Positions 46,873 to 55,883 of a stretch of 64,000 bases of DNA are shown piece after piece. The translations under genes and the position numbers were made by a program. The notes under the pieces were generated by a model. It was given only the letters and a program-made list of their open reading frames with translations, was not told the DNA's origin and did no database searches. This DNA is from Hafnia psychrotolerans (lineage in GTDB: Bacteria; Pseudomonadota; Gammaproteobacteria; Enterobacterales; Enterobacteriaceae), in contig NZ_BMFZ01000001.1 of assembly GCF_014639435.1 (NCBI RefSeq), positions 544,748-608,747 of the forward strand. The letters are read 5' to 3'. Position 1 is the stretch's first letter; every line of letters begins with the position of its first letter.

Positions 46873-47657
46873 TGAGCTATCCGAAACTGAGTGTCCGTCA
46901 GGTTGAACGTATTTTTACCGGCCCGAAAGGTGAGAAAACACAGGCGCTGTTGCCAGTGGATTATCAGGTAGATGAAAACGACTTCATCACCATTCTCGGG
47001 CCTTCAGGCTGTGGTAAATCGACACTTTTGCGCATTGTGGCCGGGCTGGATCAACCGACGCGTGGCGAAGTGTGGCTCGATGGTGAACTCGTGGATGGCC
47101 CGGGTGCCGATCGTGGCATGGTCTTTCAGAGTTACACTTTGTTCCCGTGGCTGACCGTCGAACAAAACATCCGTTTCGGTTTGCAGGAACGCGGTGTGAG
47201 TCAGGCAGCGCAAAAAGAGCGCAGCGACTACTTTATTAATAAGGTCGGGCTGCGGGGTTTTGAGCAGCACTTCCCGCGTCAACTTTCCGGCGGGATGCAG
47301 CAACGTACCGCCATCGCCCGTGCGCTGGCCAACGACCCGAAAATTCTGCTGATGGATGAGCCTTTTGGCGCCCTTGATAACCAGACCCGCGTGATGATGC
47401 AGGAGTTGCTGTTATCGATTTGGGAATCCTCACGTAAAACCGTGTTGTTCGTGACGCACGATATCGACGAAGCGATTTTCATGGCCAATAAAGTGGCCAT
47501 TTTCAGTGCCCGTCCGGGGCGGATTAAAACCGAAGTCGCGGTTAATTTCCCGCATCCACGGGATTACACCCTGAAGACGTCGCCGGAATTTATGGCGCTG
47601 AAAGCACGGGTGACTGAAGAAATTCGTACCGAAACGATGCAGGCGATGGATCACTGA
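46872..47657 (+). CDS. ABC importer ATPase (NitT/TauT type)
   Basis: 261 residues from the ATG at 46872 in TGATG. Walker A GPSGCGKST, Q-loop FQSYTLFPWL, signature LSGGMQQR, Walker B ILLMDEPFGALD, and H-loop FVTHDIDEA are all intact. It energises the importer encoded just upstream. A terminator follows at 47707. Confidence 0.92.
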   Translation: MSYPKLSVRQVERIFTGPKGEKTQALLPVDYQVDENDFITILGPSGCGKSTLLRIVAGLDQPTRGEVWLDGELVDGPGADRGMVFQSYTLFPWLTVEQNIRFGLQERGVSQAAQKERSDYFINKVGLRGFEQHFPRQLSGGMQQRTAIARALANDPKILLMDEPFGALDNQTRVMMQELLLSIWESSRKTVLFVTHDIDEAIFMANKVAIFSARPGRIKTEVAVNFPHPRDYTLKTSPEFMALKARVTEEIRTETMQAMDH

Positions 47658-47706
47658 TCCCGTGCGCGGTACACAATAGATTTTAGATTTGTCATGTAAT
47701 GCATAA

Positions 47707-47738
47707 AAACCCGGCGGGCTGCGTCCTTAGCTGGGTTT
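47707..47738 (+). terminator. Terminator between importer operon and hutH
   Basis: AAACCC-x-GC and GC-x-GGGTTT arms with one mismatch, followed by a T-rich stretch, just upstream of the hutH operator. Confidence 0.6.
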
Positions 47739-47751
47739 ACTTCCGGTTTAA

Positions 47752-47765
47752 CTTGTCTATACAGG
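47752..47765. promoter_or_regulatory. HutC operator upstream of hutH
   Basis: CTTGTCTATACAGG, the operator in inverted orientation, nine bases before the hutH start. It suggests hutHU has its own HutC-controlled expression. Confidence 0.75.
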
Positions 47766-47773
47766 AATAGATT

Positions 47774-49324
47774 ATGGCTTCTTCATCCACCGAGTTAACC
47801 CTTTGCCGCCTGCAACCAGGTCATGTTGACTTGCCGATGTTGCGCAAGATTTATCAGGGCAATGTCCGCCTTGAACTGGCTGAGGAGGCCCGCGCAGGCG
47901 TGCTGGCGTCGCAGGAAACGGTCACCCGCATTGTTGAGTCGGGGAAAGTGGTTTATGGCATCAATACCGGTTTCGGCAAACTGGCACAAACGCGTATTCC
48001 GGCGGAACGGCTGGCGGAACTACAGCGCAATCTGGTGTTATCGCACAGCGTCGGTATCGGTAAGGATCTGGCGGATAATGTCGTCCGTCTGGTGATGGCC
48101 ACCAAAGTGCTGAGCCTGTCGCGCGGCCACTCCGGTATTCGTATTGAGGTGATTGACGCGCTGATTTCCCTGTTCAATGCCAGTGTGTATCCGTGCATTC
48201 CTGAGAAGGGCTCCGTGGGGGCATCCGGTGACTTAGCCCCGCTGGCGCACCTTTCCCTGATGCTGATTGGCGAAGGTCAGGTGACTGCGCAGGGCGAAAA
48301 AATGTCGGCGAAAGAAGGCCTGGCGACCATCGGTCTGAAGCCGTTTGAACTCGGGCCAAAAGAAGGGCTGGCGCTGCTGAATGGCACGCAGGTTTCTACC
48401 TCGCTGGCGCTGTCAGGCCTGTTTGAAGCTGAACGCGTATTTTCTGCCGGACTGGTGGCTGGCGCATTGTCGCTCGAAGCCATCAAAGGGTCGATTAAAC
48501 CGCTGGATGCCCGCATACATGAAGCCCGCGGCCAGTTGGGACAGATTGGCGTGGCGGCTGCGCTTACCAATATTCTGACTGGTAGTGACATTGTCACGTC
48601 TCATGCTGATTGCGGCCGCGTTCAGGATCCGTATTCCATCCGCTGTGTCCCTCAGGTGATGGGGGCTTGTCTGGATAACCTGCATCACGCCGCCCGTATT
48701 CTGCGTATTGAAGCCAATGCTGCATCCGATAACCCGCTGGTGTTTTCCGAAAACGGCGATGTGATTTCCGGCGGTAACTTCCATGCCGAACCAGTGGCTT
48801 TTGCTGCGGATATTATTGCGCTGGCCGTGGCTGAAATCGGTGCGATTTCCGAGCGCCGTATGGCCTTGCTGCTCGATACCGGGCTTTCCGGTTTGCCGGC
48901 GTTTCTGGTCAGTGACAGCGGGGTGAATTCCGGCTTTATGATCGCGCAGGTTACCGCTGCGGCGCTGGCGTCAGAAAATAAATCGCTGGCGCATCCGGGC
49001 AGCGTCGACAGCCTGCCGACCTCGGCGAATCAGGAAGATCATGTCTCTATGGCAACCTACGCCGCCCGCCGTCTGGGCGACATGTGCTTTAACACCAGCG
49101 TGGTGGTGGGCATTGAAGCGATGGCCGCTGCACAAGGTATTGATTTCCATCGTCCGCTACAAAGTTCAGTGACGCTGGAGAATGAAATGAAAGCTATCCG
49201 TGAAAAGGTCGCGTTTCTGGAAAAAGACCGCCTGATGGCACCGGACGTAGAAATGATGCGTCTGTGGGCTTCCCGTGAACGCTGGCCGGCGGCGATTGAA
49301 GCCCTGCTGCCGAGCTTTTCCTGA
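47774..49324 (+). CDS. hutH: Histidine ammonia-lyase HutH
   Basis: 516 residues. First step: L-histidine to urocanate and ammonia. The MIO prosthetic group forms from Ala150-Ser151-Gly152 in [15 protein letters not shown]. Other landmarks are [24 protein letters not shown] and [11 protein letters not shown]-type residues (ASDNPLVF). It is a few residues longer at the N-terminus than Pseudomonas HutH. Followed by hutU 56 bases on. Confidence 0.97.
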   Translation: MASSSTELTLCRLQPGHVDLPMLRKIYQGNVRLELAEEARAGVLASQETVTRIVESGKVVYGINTGFGKLAQTRIPAERLAELQRNLVLSHSVGIGKDLADNVVRLVMATKVLSLSRGHSGIRIEVIDALISLFNASVYPCIPEKGSVGASGDLAPLAHLSLMLIGEGQVTAQGEKMSAKEGLATIGLKPFELGPKEGLALLNGTQVSTSLALSGLFEAERVFSAGLVAGALSLEAIKGSIKPLDARIHEARGQLGQIGVAAALTNILTGSDIVTSHADCGRVQDPYSIRCVPQVMGACLDNLHHAARILRIEANAASDNPLVFSENGDVISGGNFHAEPVAFAADIIALAVAEIGAISERRMALLLDTGLSGLPAFLVSDSGVNSGFMIAQVTAAALASENKSLAHPGSVDSLPTSANQEDHVSMATYAARRLGDMCFNTSVVVGIEAMAAAQGIDFHRPLQSSVTLENEMKAIREKVAFLEKDRLMAPDVEMMRLWASRERWPAAIEALLPSFS

Positions 49325-49380
49325 TCACTTTTGCCCGATTATTTGTGAATAGAACACCCATTTTAGAGAAGGAAACGACG

Positions 49381-51063
49381 ATGAATACGCCACAAAAAAC
49401 TGCCGTTGCCCGCGTTGTTCGTGCCCCACATGGCACAAAACTGAGCTGCCAGAACTGGCTGATCGAAGCGGCCTACCGCATGATCCAGAACAACCTCGAT
49501 CCGGATGTCGCTGAGCGCCCGGAGGATCTGGTGGTCTACGGTGGCATCGGTAAAGCCGCGCGTAACTGGCCGGCCTTTGAAGGCATTCTCGAGAGCCTTC
49601 GCCAACTGCGCGAAGATGAAACGCTGCTGGTGCAATCCGGCAAACCGGTGGGGGTGTTCCGCACCCATACCGACGCGCCACGTGTGCTGATTGCCAACTC
49701 CAACATTGTTCCACACTGGGCAAATTGGGATCACTTCCATGAGCTGGATAAAGCCGGTTTGATGATGTATGGCCAGATGACTGCCGGTTCCTGGATTTAC
49801 ATCGGTGCCCAGGGCATCGTGCAGGGTACTTATGAAACCTTCGCCGAAGCAGGGCGTCAGCATTACAACAGTGACCTGCGTGGCAAATGGATCCTGACTG
49901 CCGGTCTGGGTGGCATGGGCGGTGCCCAGCCACTGGCGGGCGTGCTGGCCGGAGCCTGCGTACTGGCAATTGAATGTCAGGAATCGCGCATCGATTTCCG
50001 TATTCGTACCCGTTACCTCGATTACAAAGCACACAGCATTGATGAAGCGCTGGCGATGATTGAAAAAGCCTGCGCCGAGAAAAAAGCCATCTCTGTCGGC
50101 CTGCTGGGTAATGCCGCAGAAGTGATGCCGCAGCTGGTTGCCCGTGCCAAACAAGGCGGTCTGCGCCCGGATATCGTTACTGACCAGACATCGGCACATG
50201 ACCCGCTGAACGGCTATCTGCCGGAGGGCTGGAGCCTGGAAAAATGGCAGGACGCGCGTCAGGCAGATCCGCAATCGGTGATGAAAGCTGCCCGTGCATC
50301 AATGGCCAAACACGTTCAGGCCATGCTCGATTTTCATGCGATGGGCATTCCGACTGTCGATTATGGCAATAACATCCGTCAGGTGGCCAAAGACGAAGGC
50401 GTGGCAAATGCTTTTGATTTCCCGGGCTTTGTGCCCGCTTATATCCGTCCGCTGTTCTGTGAAGGTAAAGGCCCGTTCCGCTGGGTGGCGCTTTCCGGCG
50501 ATCCGGAAGATATCTACAAAACGGATGCCAAACTGAAAGAACTGTTCCCTGATAACGCCAACCTCATCAACTGGCTGGATATGGCGCGCGAGCGCATTGC
50601 CTTCCAGGGGTTACCGGCACGTATCTGTTGGCTGGGGCTGGGCGAACGTCATATTGCCGGTCTGGCATTCAATGAAATGGTCCGCAACGGTGAGTTGAAA
50701 GCACCGGTGGTTATCGGGCGTGACCATCTCGACACCGGTTCGGTTGCCTCTCCAAATCGTGAAACTGAAGCGATGAAAGACGGTTCTGATGCGGTTTCCG
50801 ACTGGCCGCTCCTGAACGCCTTGCTCAATACGGCAGGCGGCGCGACCTGGGTCAGTCTGCATCATGGCGGTGGCGTCGGAATGGGTTTCTCGCAACATGC
50901 CGGAATGGTGATTGTGGCTGACGGCACCAAAGAAGCGGATGCCCGCCTCGAACGGGTGCTATGGAATGACCCGGCAACCGGTGTGATGCGTCATGCTGAT
51001 GCGGGCTATGAGCAGGCGAAAGACTGCGCTGAACGCAATCACCTGAATCTGCCGATGATCTGA
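49381..51063 (+). CDS. hutU: Urocanate hydratase HutU
   Basis: 560 residues from the ATG at 49381 after AAGGAAACGACG; the frame is open to 49345. Second step: urocanate to 4-imidazolone-5-propionate. Tightly bound NAD is held by [17 protein letters not shown], and the active-site Cys is in [34 protein letters not shown] is near the end. All landmarks of urocanase are present. Confidence 0.97.
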   Translation: MNTPQKTAVARVVRAPHGTKLSCQNWLIEAAYRMIQNNLDPDVAERPEDLVVYGGIGKAARNWPAFEGILESLRQLREDETLLVQSGKPVGVFRTHTDAPRVLIANSNIVPHWANWDHFHELDKAGLMMYGQMTAGSWIYIGAQGIVQGTYETFAEAGRQHYNSDLRGKWILTAGLGGMGGAQPLAGVLAGACVLAIECQESRIDFRIRTRYLDYKAHSIDEALAMIEKACAEKKAISVGLLGNAAEVMPQLVARAKQGGLRPDIVTDQTSAHDPLNGYLPEGWSLEKWQDARQADPQSVMKAARASMAKHVQAMLDFHAMGIPTVDYGNNIRQVAKDEGVANAFDFPGFVPAYIRPLFCEGKGPFRWVALSGDPEDIYKTDAKLKELFPDNANLINWLDMARERIAFQGLPARICWLGLGERHIAGLAFNEMVRNGELKAPVVIGRDHLDTGSVASPNRETEAMKDGSDAVSDWPLLNALLNTAGGATWVSLHHGGGVGMGFSQHAGMVIVADGTKEADARLERVLWNDPATGVMRHADAGYEQAKDCAERNHLNLPMI

Positions 51064-51116
51064 AAGTGATTAGGGTAAGTGATTAATATATCACGTAATT
51101 AAATTGTACAAACCTC

Positions 51117-51144
51117 ACGGGCACTGGTGCAGGCCGTTGCCCGT
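51117..51144 (+). terminator. Terminator after hutU
   Basis: ACGGGCA and TGCCCGT arms with a 14-base loop, followed by GTTGT. Confidence 0.55.
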
Positions 51145-51242
51145 GTTGTATCTAAATCATTCGGAAAATGCTGCAAAAATTGGCGTAAAACGCTGCAGAT
51201 TTACGGCATACTCGGGAGCATACCAACAGCGTGAGGTGAGTA

Positions 51243-52409
51243 ATGGCTTCAGATCTGGCAGTTCTTGATTCAGCTTTTGATCACCAGCAACAGGTTCTGA
51301 AAAACCTGGCAAGACCCGCATCACGGTCACTGGGCGTTTATAACGCCGGGCTTTCAGCCGATGCCGTGCAGAAAAAATATGGCGTTGCCCATATTGCCAA
51401 ACTGGCCAGCAATGAAAACCCGCTGGGTGCCAGCCCGCAGGTGGTGGCCGCGTTAGAAGCGGATGCCCGTTTCAGCGCGATTTATTCGGATGCATCGAGT
51501 GCGGCACTGCGTGATGCGCTGGCGGCGGATACCGGTGTGGCGGCGCAAAATATTGTTATCGGCAACGGTTCTGAAGACATCCTGCATATGCTGGCGCTGG
51601 CGTTTCTCAATCCCGGTGACCGTGTGGTTACGCTGATCCCCTCATTTGGTTTGCATGAAATTTTCCCGCGCATGATGGGGGCCGATGTCACGATGGTCGG
51701 TGTCAATGCACGGCAGGAGTTCGATATTGCTGCCTGGGAAACCGCGCTGTCTACCCCGGCTAAAATGGTGATTTTCAGTAATCCGTCCAATCCGGTGGGC
51801 TGCATGCTCAACCGTGAAGGATTCGCCCGCATTATTAATGCTGCTCCGGCGGATTGTGTGCTGGTGATTGACGAAGCCTATTTCGAATATTGTGAAAACG
51901 ACACCGATTACCCTGACAGCCTACGGATGCTGGCTGAACAGTCACGGCCGTGGATTGTGCTGCGGACTTTTTCGAAAGCCTACGGACTGGCCGGACTGCG
52001 GGTAGGTTACGGTTTAGCCAGCCATCCTGAACTGGTTAATTTGCTGGACAGGGTGCGCACGCCTTTCAATATTAACCGTTCGGCACAGGTGGCAGCCATC
52101 GCGGCGTTGCAGGATAAACAGCATGTCCGCGACAGCATTGCACTGGTTACAACACAACGTAAGAGCATGGCGGGGGAACTTGCTGCACTCGGTTTTAACG
52201 TCGCCTCATCCCATGCCAACTTCCTGTTCTTCAATTGCGGCCGCCCGTCCATAGAGCTGGCACAACGCCTGCTCACATATGGTGTGATTATCAAACCCTG
52301 GCGTGAAATCGGTTATGAAAACTGGGTCCGTGTGTCCGTCGGCATTGAAAAGGATAACCGGCAGTTTATCGACAGCCTGAAACGCATTCTGACGGGAGGA
52401 GAAGCGTGA
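51243..52409 (+). CDS. HisC-like PLP aminotransferase
   Basis: 388 residues, ATG after GAGGTGAG. Fold-type I aminotransferase of the histidinol-phosphate family: KLASNENPLGASPQ, IGNGSEDILHMLALAFLNPGD, IFSNPSNPVGCML, VLVIDEAYFEYC, and the PLP lysine in RTFSKAYGLAGLRVGYG. It stands outside any his biosynthetic operon, next to hut and coupled to a 2-hydroxy-acid dehydrogenase. It may interconvert imidazole pyruvate (or imidazole acetol phosphate) and histidine (or histidinol phosphate). It is longer at the N-terminus (about 35 residues) than enteric HisC. Confidence 0.82.
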   Translation: MASDLAVLDSAFDHQQQVLKNLARPASRSLGVYNAGLSADAVQKKYGVAHIAKLASNENPLGASPQVVAALEADARFSAIYSDASSAALRDALAADTGVAAQNIVIGNGSEDILHMLALAFLNPGDRVVTLIPSFGLHEIFPRMMGADVTMVGVNARQEFDIAAWETALSTPAKMVIFSNPSNPVGCMLNREGFARIINAAPADCVLVIDEAYFEYCENDTDYPDSLRMLAEQSRPWIVLRTFSKAYGLAGLRVGYGLASHPELVNLLDRVRTPFNINRSAQVAAIAALQDKQHVRDSIALVTTQRKSMAGELAALGFNVASSHANFLFFNCGRPSIELAQRLLTYGVIIKPWREIGYENWVRVSVGIEKDNRQFIDSLKRILTGGEA

Positions 52410-53554
52410 AACGTGCTGCGCTGAACATTGACGATTTACGCCAGCAGGCAAAATGCGCCTTGCCGCGTTTTGCGTTCAGTTATGTTGAAGGCGGGGCAGA
52501 CGATGAACAAACGCTGAAAGATAACCGTGCGATCTTCGCCCGCTGGCGCTTTATTCCACCGGTGCTGAACGATTCCAGCCAGCGCGATTTGTCCGTCACG
52601 CTGTGCGGGCAGCGGCTTTCTGCGCCGTTACTGATTGCACCGACCGGTTATAACGGCATGCTACGTTACGGCGCGGATGCGATGCTGGCCCGCACGGCTA
52701 AACGTGCGGGTATCGGCTATATCCAGAGCACGGTTTCAACTGCATCGATTGAAGAGATCGCGGCACAAAAACTGCCGCAGCATTGGTTTCAGCTGTATGT
52801 GCTGAAAGACCGGGCTGTCACGACCGGCTTGCTGGATCGTGCGAAAGCGGCCGGTTGTACCACGCTGGTGGTCTCGGTCGATGCGGTGCATTTTGGTAAC
52901 CGCGAAAAAGATAAACGCAATTACCGGCGGCCGATGAAATTATCGCTGTTGAGCATGATTGACGTCGCGCTGCATCCGGGTTGGGTTTGGCGAACGTTAA
53001 AGCCTGCAGGGATGCCGGGTTTTGGCAATCTGAAACCTTATGTTCCGGCGGATAAACAACGTGGTGCGGGCGGAGCGAGCTACTTCTCAGAGCAGATGGA
53101 TACCCGTCTGAACTGGGAAACACTGCGCTGGATCCGCAGCCAGTGGCAGGGCGTGTTGTTGATCAAAGGGATCCTGGCGCCGGAAGATGCACGGCTTGCT
53201 TTGGCGAGCGGCGCTGATGGCATTGTGCTGTCAAACCACGGCGGGCGTCAGCTTGATGGTTCGGTGAGTGCGATGGAAGTGCTGCCTGAAATCCGCCAGC
53301 TTTGCGGTGCGCAGGCGACAATTCTTATCGACAGCGGTTTCCGCCGTGGCACTGATGTGGTGAAAGCATTGGCGCTGGGTGCCGATGCGGTGCTGCTCGG
53401 CAGGCCGATGTTGTACGGCGTCGCCGCAGCCGGTGAAGCTGGCGCGCAACGAGCACTGGAGATTATTTTGCAGGAAGTTGACCGGACAATCGCACAGCTT
53501 GGTTGTACCTCGGTCAGTCAGTTGGGGCCGCATTTGTTGCGCCGCCAGCCATAA
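52406..53554 (+). CDS. FMN-dependent alpha-hydroxy-acid dehydrogenase (LldD family)
   Basis: 382 residues from a GTG in GTGA, overlapping the previous stop. It oxidises an L-2-hydroxy acid to a 2-keto acid. Visible landmarks: SYVEGGADDEQTL, LLIAPTGYNGML (FMN), QSTVSTASIEEIA, WFQLYVLKDR, LSNHGGRQLDG (catalytic His and substrate Arg), and IDSGFRRGTDVVKALALGADAVLLGRP. Translational coupling to a HisC-like aminotransferase suggests 2-hydroxy acid to 2-keto acid to amino acid, for example imidazole lactate to imidazole pyruvate to histidine. The substrate is inference. Confidence 0.87.
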   Translation: MKRAALNIDDLRQQAKCALPRFAFSYVEGGADDEQTLKDNRAIFARWRFIPPVLNDSSQRDLSVTLCGQRLSAPLLIAPTGYNGMLRYGADAMLARTAKRAGIGYIQSTVSTASIEEIAAQKLPQHWFQLYVLKDRAVTTGLLDRAKAAGCTTLVVSVDAVHFGNREKDKRNYRRPMKLSLLSMIDVALHPGWVWRTLKPAGMPGFGNLKPYVPADKQRGAGGASYFSEQMDTRLNWETLRWIRSQWQGVLLIKGILAPEDARLALASGADGIVLSNHGGRQLDGSVSAMEVLPEIRQLCGAQATILIDSGFRRGTDVVKALALGADAVLLGRPMLYGVAAAGEAGAQRALEIILQEVDRTIAQLGCTSVSQLGPHLLRRQP

Positions 53555-53633
53555 CGGTTTGAAGAAATAATTAAAGCATTCTGAGAGCGTTTTCATCAGA
53601 CCCGTCAGAGACAACTATCAAGGAGAGGCAGTT

Positions 53634-54719
53634 ATGCAGGCACAGAATATTATCTTCCCGGCGCAGATCCTGCGCGGCCCCGGCGTTATTTCTCAGCTTG
53701 GTGATATTTGCGCGCTACTGGGCACCCGTGCGCTGGTGATTGGCGGGCATCAGGCGCTGGCTGCCGCGGGGGATAAAATCCGCCATCAGTTGGAAGGTTG
53801 CGCGGTAGAACTGGTTGGCAGCGAGTGGTTTGGTGGTGAGAGCAGTGAAGGCAATATCAGCCGCCTGGCGAAAATCGTTAAAGATAAAAAAGCCGATATC
53901 GTGATTGGTGTGGGTGGCGGCAAATCTCTTGATACCTGCAAAGCCGTTGGCGTGGAAACCAATGTGCCGGTTGTGACGATTCCGACGATTGCCGCGACCT
54001 GCGCCGCGGTCACGCCGCTGACTGTCCGTTATCACGACGACGGGCATTTTCGGGATTTATTCCCGCTGCCACAGGCACCGGCTTCGGTGATCATCGACAG
54101 CGACATTCTGGCCGTTGCCCCACTACGCTGGCTGGCGGCGGGGCTGGGCGACACACTGGCAAAATGGTATGAATTCCGTGCCATCAGTAGTCATCACGGC
54201 CCGCTGAGCGGCGTCGCGCGTTCTTCCAGCGCCAACAGCCGGATCTGCTATGACCTGATTGAATCTTACGGCCCGGCGGCCTGCGACGCCGTCCGCGCCG
54301 GTAAACCGAATGCTGAGCTGGATCAGGTGCTCGACGCTATTTTCATGTTCGCCGGCCTGACATCCCTGATGAGCAGCGGGGCGCACGCCGCCGCTTCCCA
54401 TGCCATCTATGAAGGTTTCACCGTCTGCGATAAAACCCGCGAATTCGGCCACGGCCTGCTGGTCGGTTTCGGCAACCTGTGCCTGCTGGCGCTGGAAAAC
54501 CGCAGCGACGAAGAGTTGCTGGAAGCGGTGAAACTGGCACAGGCCTGCGCCGTTCCGCTACGGCTGAGTGAAATCGCTGATCTGAATGCCGAAGAACTCG
54601 ACAGCATCGTGAAAGCCTCTCTGCACGCGCCAGATATGGAAAATATGCCGGGACATGTGACGGCAGAGGCACTGTATGAGGCGATTTCGCGGGTAGAGGC
54701 CATGGCGGATCGGGTTTGA
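53634..54719 (+). CDS. Glycerol-dehydrogenase-like (GldA family) dehydrogenase
   Basis: 361 residues, ATG after AAGGAGAGGCAGTT. NAD site GVGGGKSLDTCKAV and TIPTIAATCAAVTPL; the zinc ligands appear as Asp in GLGDTLAKWYEF, His in GAHAAASHAIYEG and His in EFGHGLLVGFG. Closest in look to GldA, which oxidises glycerol or other vicinal diols and hydroxyketones. Third gene of the hisC-lldD operon. It could oxidise a diol such as imidazole glycerol, but glycerol itself cannot be excluded. Confidence 0.85.
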   Translation: MQAQNIIFPAQILRGPGVISQLGDICALLGTRALVIGGHQALAAAGDKIRHQLEGCAVELVGSEWFGGESSEGNISRLAKIVKDKKADIVIGVGGGKSLDTCKAVGVETNVPVVTIPTIAATCAAVTPLTVRYHDDGHFRDLFPLPQAPASVIIDSDILAVAPLRWLAAGLGDTLAKWYEFRAISSHHGPLSGVARSSSANSRICYDLIESYGPAACDAVRAGKPNAELDQVLDAIFMFAGLTSLMSSGAHAAASHAIYEGFTVCDKTREFGHGLLVGFGNLCLLALENRSDEELLEAVKLAQACAVPLRLSEIADLNAEELDSIVKASLHAPDMENMPGHVTAEALYEAISRVEAMADRV

Positions 54720-55106
54720 TGCCTGTTGGAAAGGGGAGAAATTTCAAAATCAAAATCAAAACCAAAACCAAAACCTTGGGTTGCCACCCAAACTGGCCTT
54801 AAGAGGCGCCTATCGCCGCGCCTCTTAAGAATCTCCGGCTCTTTCACTGCACGCTATCGCAGGCACGACGGACATGTTCCGACGCATTAGCGAGTGGCGC
54901 AAATCCAGGTGCTTCGCACTGCCTTCTCTCGGTCTTCGAGCCATAGGTCTCGAAGCCGCTCCGTTCAGCTGAATTTTGAGCACGCCAATCAATTTTTCTA
55001 AAAAGATGAAAATCATCCTGCCGTTGAATGTTAGATCGTGCGGGCGTTTCGAGACCTTGGGCTCGAAAACCGAAATGAGGGAACCGCTTCGATGTCCGGT
55101 CTGACA
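54720..55106. repeat. Repeat-rich intergenic element between convergent operons
   Basis: It starts with a hexanucleotide tract (CAAAAT twice, CAAAAC three times, 54743-54773). A perfect 12-base-arm hairpin, CTTAAGAGGCGC / GCGCCTCTTAAG, follows at 54798-54829 and can terminate both operons. Further on, TCTTCGAGCC-N5-TCTCGAAGCC (near 54934-54960) and TTTCGAGACC-N5-CTCGAAAACC (near 55048-55073) are two related palindromes about 110 bases apart. No gene is supported. The look is that of a REP/ERIC-like dispersed element. Confidence 0.55.
54798..54829. terminator. Bidirectional terminator
   Basis: A perfect 12-base stem, CTTAAGAGGCGC, with an eight-base loop between the converging GldA-like and SDR genes. 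Confidence 0.65.
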
Positions 55107-55883
55107 TCAGATCCCCGCTAAATATCCACCGTCCACATACAGCACCTGTCCGGTGATATAAGCCGCAGCGGAACTGCTTAGAAACACCGCTGCGCCGATC
55201 AGATCTTCCAGTTCGCCAAATCTGCCGAGCGGAATTTTCGCCTGCATCTGCTGACACCAGGCGGCGTTGTCATAAAACGCCGCCGTCAGGTCTGTTTTGA
55301 AATATCCCGGCCCGATGCCGTTTACGCGAATATTATTAGATGCCCACTCCGTCGCCAGCGTATGTGTCAGGCCAACCAGCGCGGATTTCGATGCGCCGTA
55401 GGGTGCGGCGCCAGGCACACCGACCTGACTGGTCAGGGAACACAAGTTCAGAATACTGCCGCCACCGTTTTCCGCCATCAGACGTGCTGCGGCCTGAGCG
55501 CAGAAAAAAGCGCCTTTAAGATTGGTGGTCAGAATGCGGTCCCACAGCACTTCGTCGACATCCATCGACGGGCATAACTGTTCAGTACCGGCATTGTTAA
55601 CCAGCACATCCGGCGGCGCGGGCAAGGAGGCGAATGCGGCAGTAAAGGTGGCGGGCTGTGTGACATCCAGCACCAGCGGTGTGGCGTCACCGCCTTGCTG
55701 GCGGATGTGTTCACAGACGATATTCAGCGTGGTGATATCACGCCCGCAGACAATGACGCTGGCTCCGGCTCCGGCTTGTGCCATACCTGAAGCCAGGGCC
55801 TGACCAATGCCGCGTGAACTGCCGGTGATCAGTACCCGCCTGCCTTGCAGCGAGAAACGTTGCAGGGAAAAAGAGGGTGTCAT
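55107..55883 (-). CDS. SDR-family dehydrogenase
   Basis: 258 residues. TGSSRGIGQALASGMA cofactor motif, NNAGTEQLCPSM, catalytic Ser in LNLCSLTSQVG and YGASKSALVGL, C-terminal VLYVDGGYLAGI. It resembles gluconate 5-dehydrogenase/KduD-like SDRs. Last gene of the six-gene minus-strand operon behind a HutC operator, with a four-base overlap with the kinase. Its substrate is probably an alcohol or keto intermediate of the same pathway. Confidence 0.85.
   Translation of the reverse strand: MTPSFSLQRFSLQGRRVLITGSSRGIGQALASGMAQAGAGASVIVCGRDITTLNIVCEHIRQQGGDATPLVLDVTQPATFTAAFASLPAPPDVLVNNAGTEQLCPSMDVDEVLWDRILTTNLKGAFFCAQAAARLMAENGGGSILNLCSLTSQVGVPGAAPYGASKSALVGLTHTLATEWASNNIRVNGIGPGYFKTDLTAAFYDNAAWCQQMQAKIPLGRFGELEDLIGAAVFLSSSAAAYITGQVLYVDGGYLAGI

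Noticed and set aside
51160-51242. Sigma-54 promoter before the hisC-like gene (TGGCGTAAAACGCTGCA)
   Set aside because: GG and GC are eleven bases apart rather than ten, so it does not meet the strict spacing.
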